A DNA stretch of 64,000 bases from Candidatus Nitrospira nitrosa (GTDB lineage Bacteria; Nitrospirota; Nitrospiria; Nitrospirales; Nitrospiraceae): positions 117,483-181,482 of the forward strand of contig NZ_CZQA01000011.1 of NCBI RefSeq assembly GCF_001458735.1, in the 5' to 3' direction. Shown in pieces: positions 62,001 to 64,000 of this stretch. The first letter of the stretch is position 1; each line of letters begins with the position of its first letter. The notes beneath the pieces are model-generated. The model saw only the letters and a list, made by a program, of their open reading frames with translations, searched no databases and was not told the DNA's origin. Position numbers and translations under genes: made by a program.

Positions 62001-64000
62001 TGCCGTCGCAGATTTTGCGCTGCTGTACGATCCACACCGTCAGCATGGTGAAGCTCCACTGCACGGCAAGCTCCAAGGTATGCAGAATTTGATGAAAAAG
62101 GCCCGTGAGGCAAAGATCGATGAACCGACGGTGAAGGCGATCGAGCACCATGCGGAACACTACTGGAAAGACCATGGGTGGCCGGTCGATCCGCCCTCGT
62201 TGCCGGAGGCCATTTCGAAAGATCATCACAATCCCTATCTGGTGAACTATCGGCATGAACCGATTCCGTTGCGTATCGGTGAGCGTGAGACAGACGGCAG
62301 TATCAAACGGCAGAAATCGGGACTCGAGGGCGACCTGGCCCTGGCGTTCGACTCACGGCTCCATGGTGATCCAGCATCGGAAATATTCGAGGGCTATGAG
62401 GGGGAACTGACCCAATTACGCGTGATCCAAGGCGCGCAAGAGGTTCAGCACATGCTCAATATTCACGGCATGCGGTGGCCGCGTGAGATTACCAACCCCC
62501 AGAGTCCACTGGTCGCGGCGCAGGAGATCGGGATCTCGGAGCATTTCGAGCTCAAGCTTCCACTCGCGAACGTCTTCCGTAGGGTTCCTCTGGCCGACTA
62601 CTTGTACGACTTTGGCTCGGTGGATGATCTCTGGAACGGTGCCTGGGGACTCATCCGCAGCTATAACGGGACGGAGGCGGGCGATCCGCAAGGCATCGAG
62701 CCGATGCAGTACGCAGGCTTATCGATCAATCAACAGAAGGAAAAATCGTGGTATCGGCCGATCAAGCATCGCCTACGTCCGTTGCAACCTGATGGTTCAG
62801 GAAAGGTGTCGCTTGCGCCGGGCCAGGACTATCTCAACGGTACCTGTCCGATTCCTGCAAACCTGGAACAGTTGAACGGGAAAACGAGCGAGGTGACGTT
62901 CTATATCGATGCCGTGAGTATCCAGGACTGGATGGGAACCTCACTGCCCTATGACCGACAGACGGGCATTTATGATCCGAACGCACTCGCCTACGTGCTT
63001 CTCGAACGTCTCCCGGTCGGGGTTGCACCACTGACCGATCCGGAGTTGGAGGATCGTCGCGCCAAGTTGAAAGAGTACTATCGCGCACGCCTGAACGATC
63101 CTGCCGTGAAGACACCGATCGAGCCGCTGGTGTTGCGGGTGAATGCAGGTGACTGCATGAAGGTGCAATTGGCCAACCGCTTTCCCAAGAAGCTGGGCGA
63201 TGATCCAGGTGATGCCTTGATGCCGAAGATCGTGTCGCTCAATGTTGATCGAGATCTTGAAGGCGGAGGTGCTGAGAATGTGCAACCTTCTTCATTCGTC
63301 ACGATACATCCACAACTCGTTTCATACGATGTGTCGAACTATAACGGTGCGGCAGTCGGGTTCAATGGAGAATCGCCGGTTGCGGCTGGAACATCGGGTA
63401 CACCGTCATATTGGTATGCCGGTGTGGTGAAGCTGGACGGCAACCGCTTGAAGCACGAACCTTATGAGTTTGGTCCGGTCAATCTGACGTCATGGGGGGA
63501 CATCATCAACCATCCGTCGCACGGTCTTGTCGGGACGCTGATCGTCGAACCAAAGGGATCGACATATCACGACCCATCGACCAACAAGCCGGTGCCGAAT
63601 GGCGGGATCTCTGCGGTCATTCGATATCCCGATGGAGAAATGACGCGCTCGTTCCGTGAACATGTCGTGCTGTATCGGGATGGGTTGAATCTCTATCAGA
63701 AGCAATCAGGTGAATTGCCCAAGCCGATAAGGGATTGCCGTATCTGCGACGATTCCTATGATCTGGGTGACAAGGCGTTCAACTATCATGCGGCGCCGTT
63801 CTTTGCCCGGCTGGGGCAAAAAGACGACGCCAATTTGAACGAGGCGTTTTATCCGACCGATTTCTTCACACCCCAGTACAAGCCGATTCCGACGACGGAG
63901 TATCATGCCAATCCTGGTGAAGAAGTGCGGTTTCGCGTCCTGCAACCCCATGGTCGCGCTCGGCAGCATGCCTTTTTACTCTACGGGCACGACTTTGCAG
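59014..64000 (+). CDS. Giant lipoprotein multicopper oxidase (3' end beyond window)
   Basis: An unbroken frame of 1662 codons without a stop. AAGGAG precedes the ATG; the N terminus is a lipoprotein signal ending MIVMLVTGC (C36). Copper-site motifs seen: HVFHLHAHQWL (455-465), HCHLYPHFAQGMW (509-521, the His-Cys-His type-1/trinuclear signature), GQHIHLVKFDV (H826/H828) and FTHDHFGPSSIQHHGFYSA (H935/H937), with further cupredoxin-like segments to the edge (QHAFLLYGHDF). Several cupredoxin domains in one chain recall the MnxG/McoA class of Mn(II)-oxidising enzymes, but Mn oxidation is inference from architecture. It probably works at the cell surface or periplasm. Confidence 0.85.
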   Translation, partial: MDKQYAQATPQRCTGRGLIFALGMIVMLVTGCTHSRTIHADVVALDQQLVYNRFGSMNPYGMIYALKQDVVNAADGSSMTERSKPGEVRLRDGKRPRPLVLRVAPGDHLVVHFTNMLSPEQPDLSSKHWPPPYTNLNKQELDPLPGEGEEAETPGSRVDGEAGAKGCGSELATGHPSNPADRRNDWPRTRCASITVSGLTSIGNTFDPSATGIAGIAPGRSITYQWDIAPSAKPSTHLFFSNAAPAGGEGDGGSLVHGLFGALHVEPKGSEWYRSQTTKEEYERVRAQRQGSALLNYEAATPDGTPILNMLKRRAALEYDLVHGDLNAIVVDHKHPDSPAFREFTAVFHDELKTFYRDEFTELEQSFTLAGVRDGFGINYGASGMGTILLANRKGIGPAKNCVECAYEEFFLESWANGDPALLSEFADDPSNVHHSYLNDRVEFRNLHAGPKETHVFHLHAHQWLAQQEERTGTYLDSQTIAPQQGFVYPIFYGGSGNRNKTPGDSIFHCHLYPHFAQGMWELWRVHDVFEDGTRRLPDGELGAGTDPKTGITNLGTGTPVPAVIPLPGQAMPPVPLYGADQNPGFPFFIPGQVGHRAPQPPMDMVRDGGLPRHVVIGGTRSVSHLTHAQMQAVPEAQRGREVLNRALSTGDMTVKLESAQIKILASGGTSEEQAAMAFHAKASGHPSVKPDGVPAVYEVNGRTPQPGAPFADPCDVNVAKLAGQVDQDGKLLYRDYDVLAIDVDMVVNHDGWHDPQGRINVLDQDVPNYLDPQGKARVKTDKAKPFFFRANSGECIRYHHTNRSSHELELDDFQVKTPTDTIGQHIHLVKFDVMSSDGSGNGWNYEDGTFAQGAIRERIEASHQPGGRAVDAQGNPIALAVPGPDQYQTTIQRWFADPLMEDLKTCEASGGVRGLPSQAPKACRDRTIRTVFTHDHFGPSSIQHHGFYSALLVEPAGSQWLKPNGDPLTGGVGTQAMIVQAQDQTMHQDHREFALAVADFALLYDPHRQHGEAPLHGKLQGMQNLMKKAREAKIDEPTVKAIEHHAEHYWKDHGWPVDPPSLPEAISKDHHNPYLVNYRHEPIPLRIGERETDGSIKRQKSGLEGDLALAFDSRLHGDPASEIFEGYEGELTQLRVIQGAQEVQHMLNIHGMRWPREITNPQSPLVAAQEIGISEHFELKLPLANVFRRVPLADYLYDFGSVDDLWNGAWGLIRSYNGTEAGDPQGIEPMQYAGLSINQQKEKSWYRPIKHRLRPLQPDGSGKVSLAPGQDYLNGTCPIPANLEQLNGKTSEVTFYIDAVSIQDWMGTSLPYDRQTGIYDPNALAYVLLERLPVGVAPLTDPELEDRRAKLKEYYRARLNDPAVKTPIEPLVLRVNAGDCMKVQLANRFPKKLGDDPGDALMPKIVSLNVDRDLEGGGAENVQPSSFVTIHPQLVSYDVSNYNGAAVGFNGESPVAAGTSGTPSYWYAGVVKLDGNRLKHEPYEFGPVNLTSWGDIINHPSHGLVGTLIVEPKGSTYHDPSTNKPVPNGGISAVIRYPDGEMTRSFREHVVLYRDGLNLYQKQSGELPKPIRDCRICDDSYDLGDKAFNYHAAPFFARLGQKDDANLNEAFYPTDFFTPQYKPIPTTEYHANPGEEVRFRVLQPHGRARQHAFLLYGHDFA

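Overview
The window looks like a chromosomal segment of a Gram-negative bacterium of the phylum Nitrospirota, probably a Nitrospira relative. This is inferred from overall gene content, GC-rich codon use and a Nitrospira-like intergenic repeat, not from any rRNA; no rRNA operon and no CRISPR array are visible. Outer-membrane porins, lipoproteins and a LapB-type LPS assembly factor show a diderm envelope.

Layout. 0-3.5 kb: a minus-strand set holding an Lrp/AsnC ligand-binding protein and a large protein with a catalytically degenerate DpnII/MboI-type nuclease domain, then a secreted protein and a methyltransferase. 3.7-13.9 kb: a probable old genomic island. Its right edge is an intact tRNA-Arg(CCT) and its left edge is a 46-nt copy of that tRNA's 3' half; it holds a HAF-repeat exoprotein, small unknown genes, a two-component signalling block (receiver, sensor kinase, REC-HDOD, REC-degenerate HD-GYP) and two TonB/TolA C-terminal-like paralogues, one without its 5' end. 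14-15 kb: a frameshifted small gene, a zinc-ribbon gene and a LexA-like XRE-S24 repressor.

15.2-30.3 kb: two back-to-back oxyanion import loci. On the minus strand modA, modB and modC are interleaved with two AlgE-type outer-membrane porins, and an XRE regulator with a ModA-like sensing domain lies upstream. On the plus strand a YezD-type protein, an OprP-type porin, a sulfate-binding protein, a DUF2325 protein, an Asp/Glu racemase-like protein and cysT-cysW-cysA form a sulfate cluster, followed by a His-rich secreted helical protein. The two clusters diverge from an AT-rich control region at 22.4-22.6 kb.

30.5-35.1 kb: housekeeping genes (YdjM-like, trmL, galE), a secreted TPR protein and a HicAB toxin-antitoxin pair. 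35.6-39.3 kb: a lower-GC two-gene cassette, a 245-aa protein and a 969-aa helical-repeat protein with overlapping reading frames. It is the best candidate here for an undescribed, possibly anti-phage, system. 39.5-54.1 kb: core genes (bioB, lapB, rsfS, nadD, proB, obgE, rpmA, rplU, ilvE, secG, tpiA, pgk, gap, mutS2).

54.4-64 kb: a chimera of IS630 and IS3 remnants, then a copper-oxidase locus. A tyrosinase with a secreted companion protein diverges from an extracellular-type protein and a giant lipoprotein multicopper oxidase that runs off the window.
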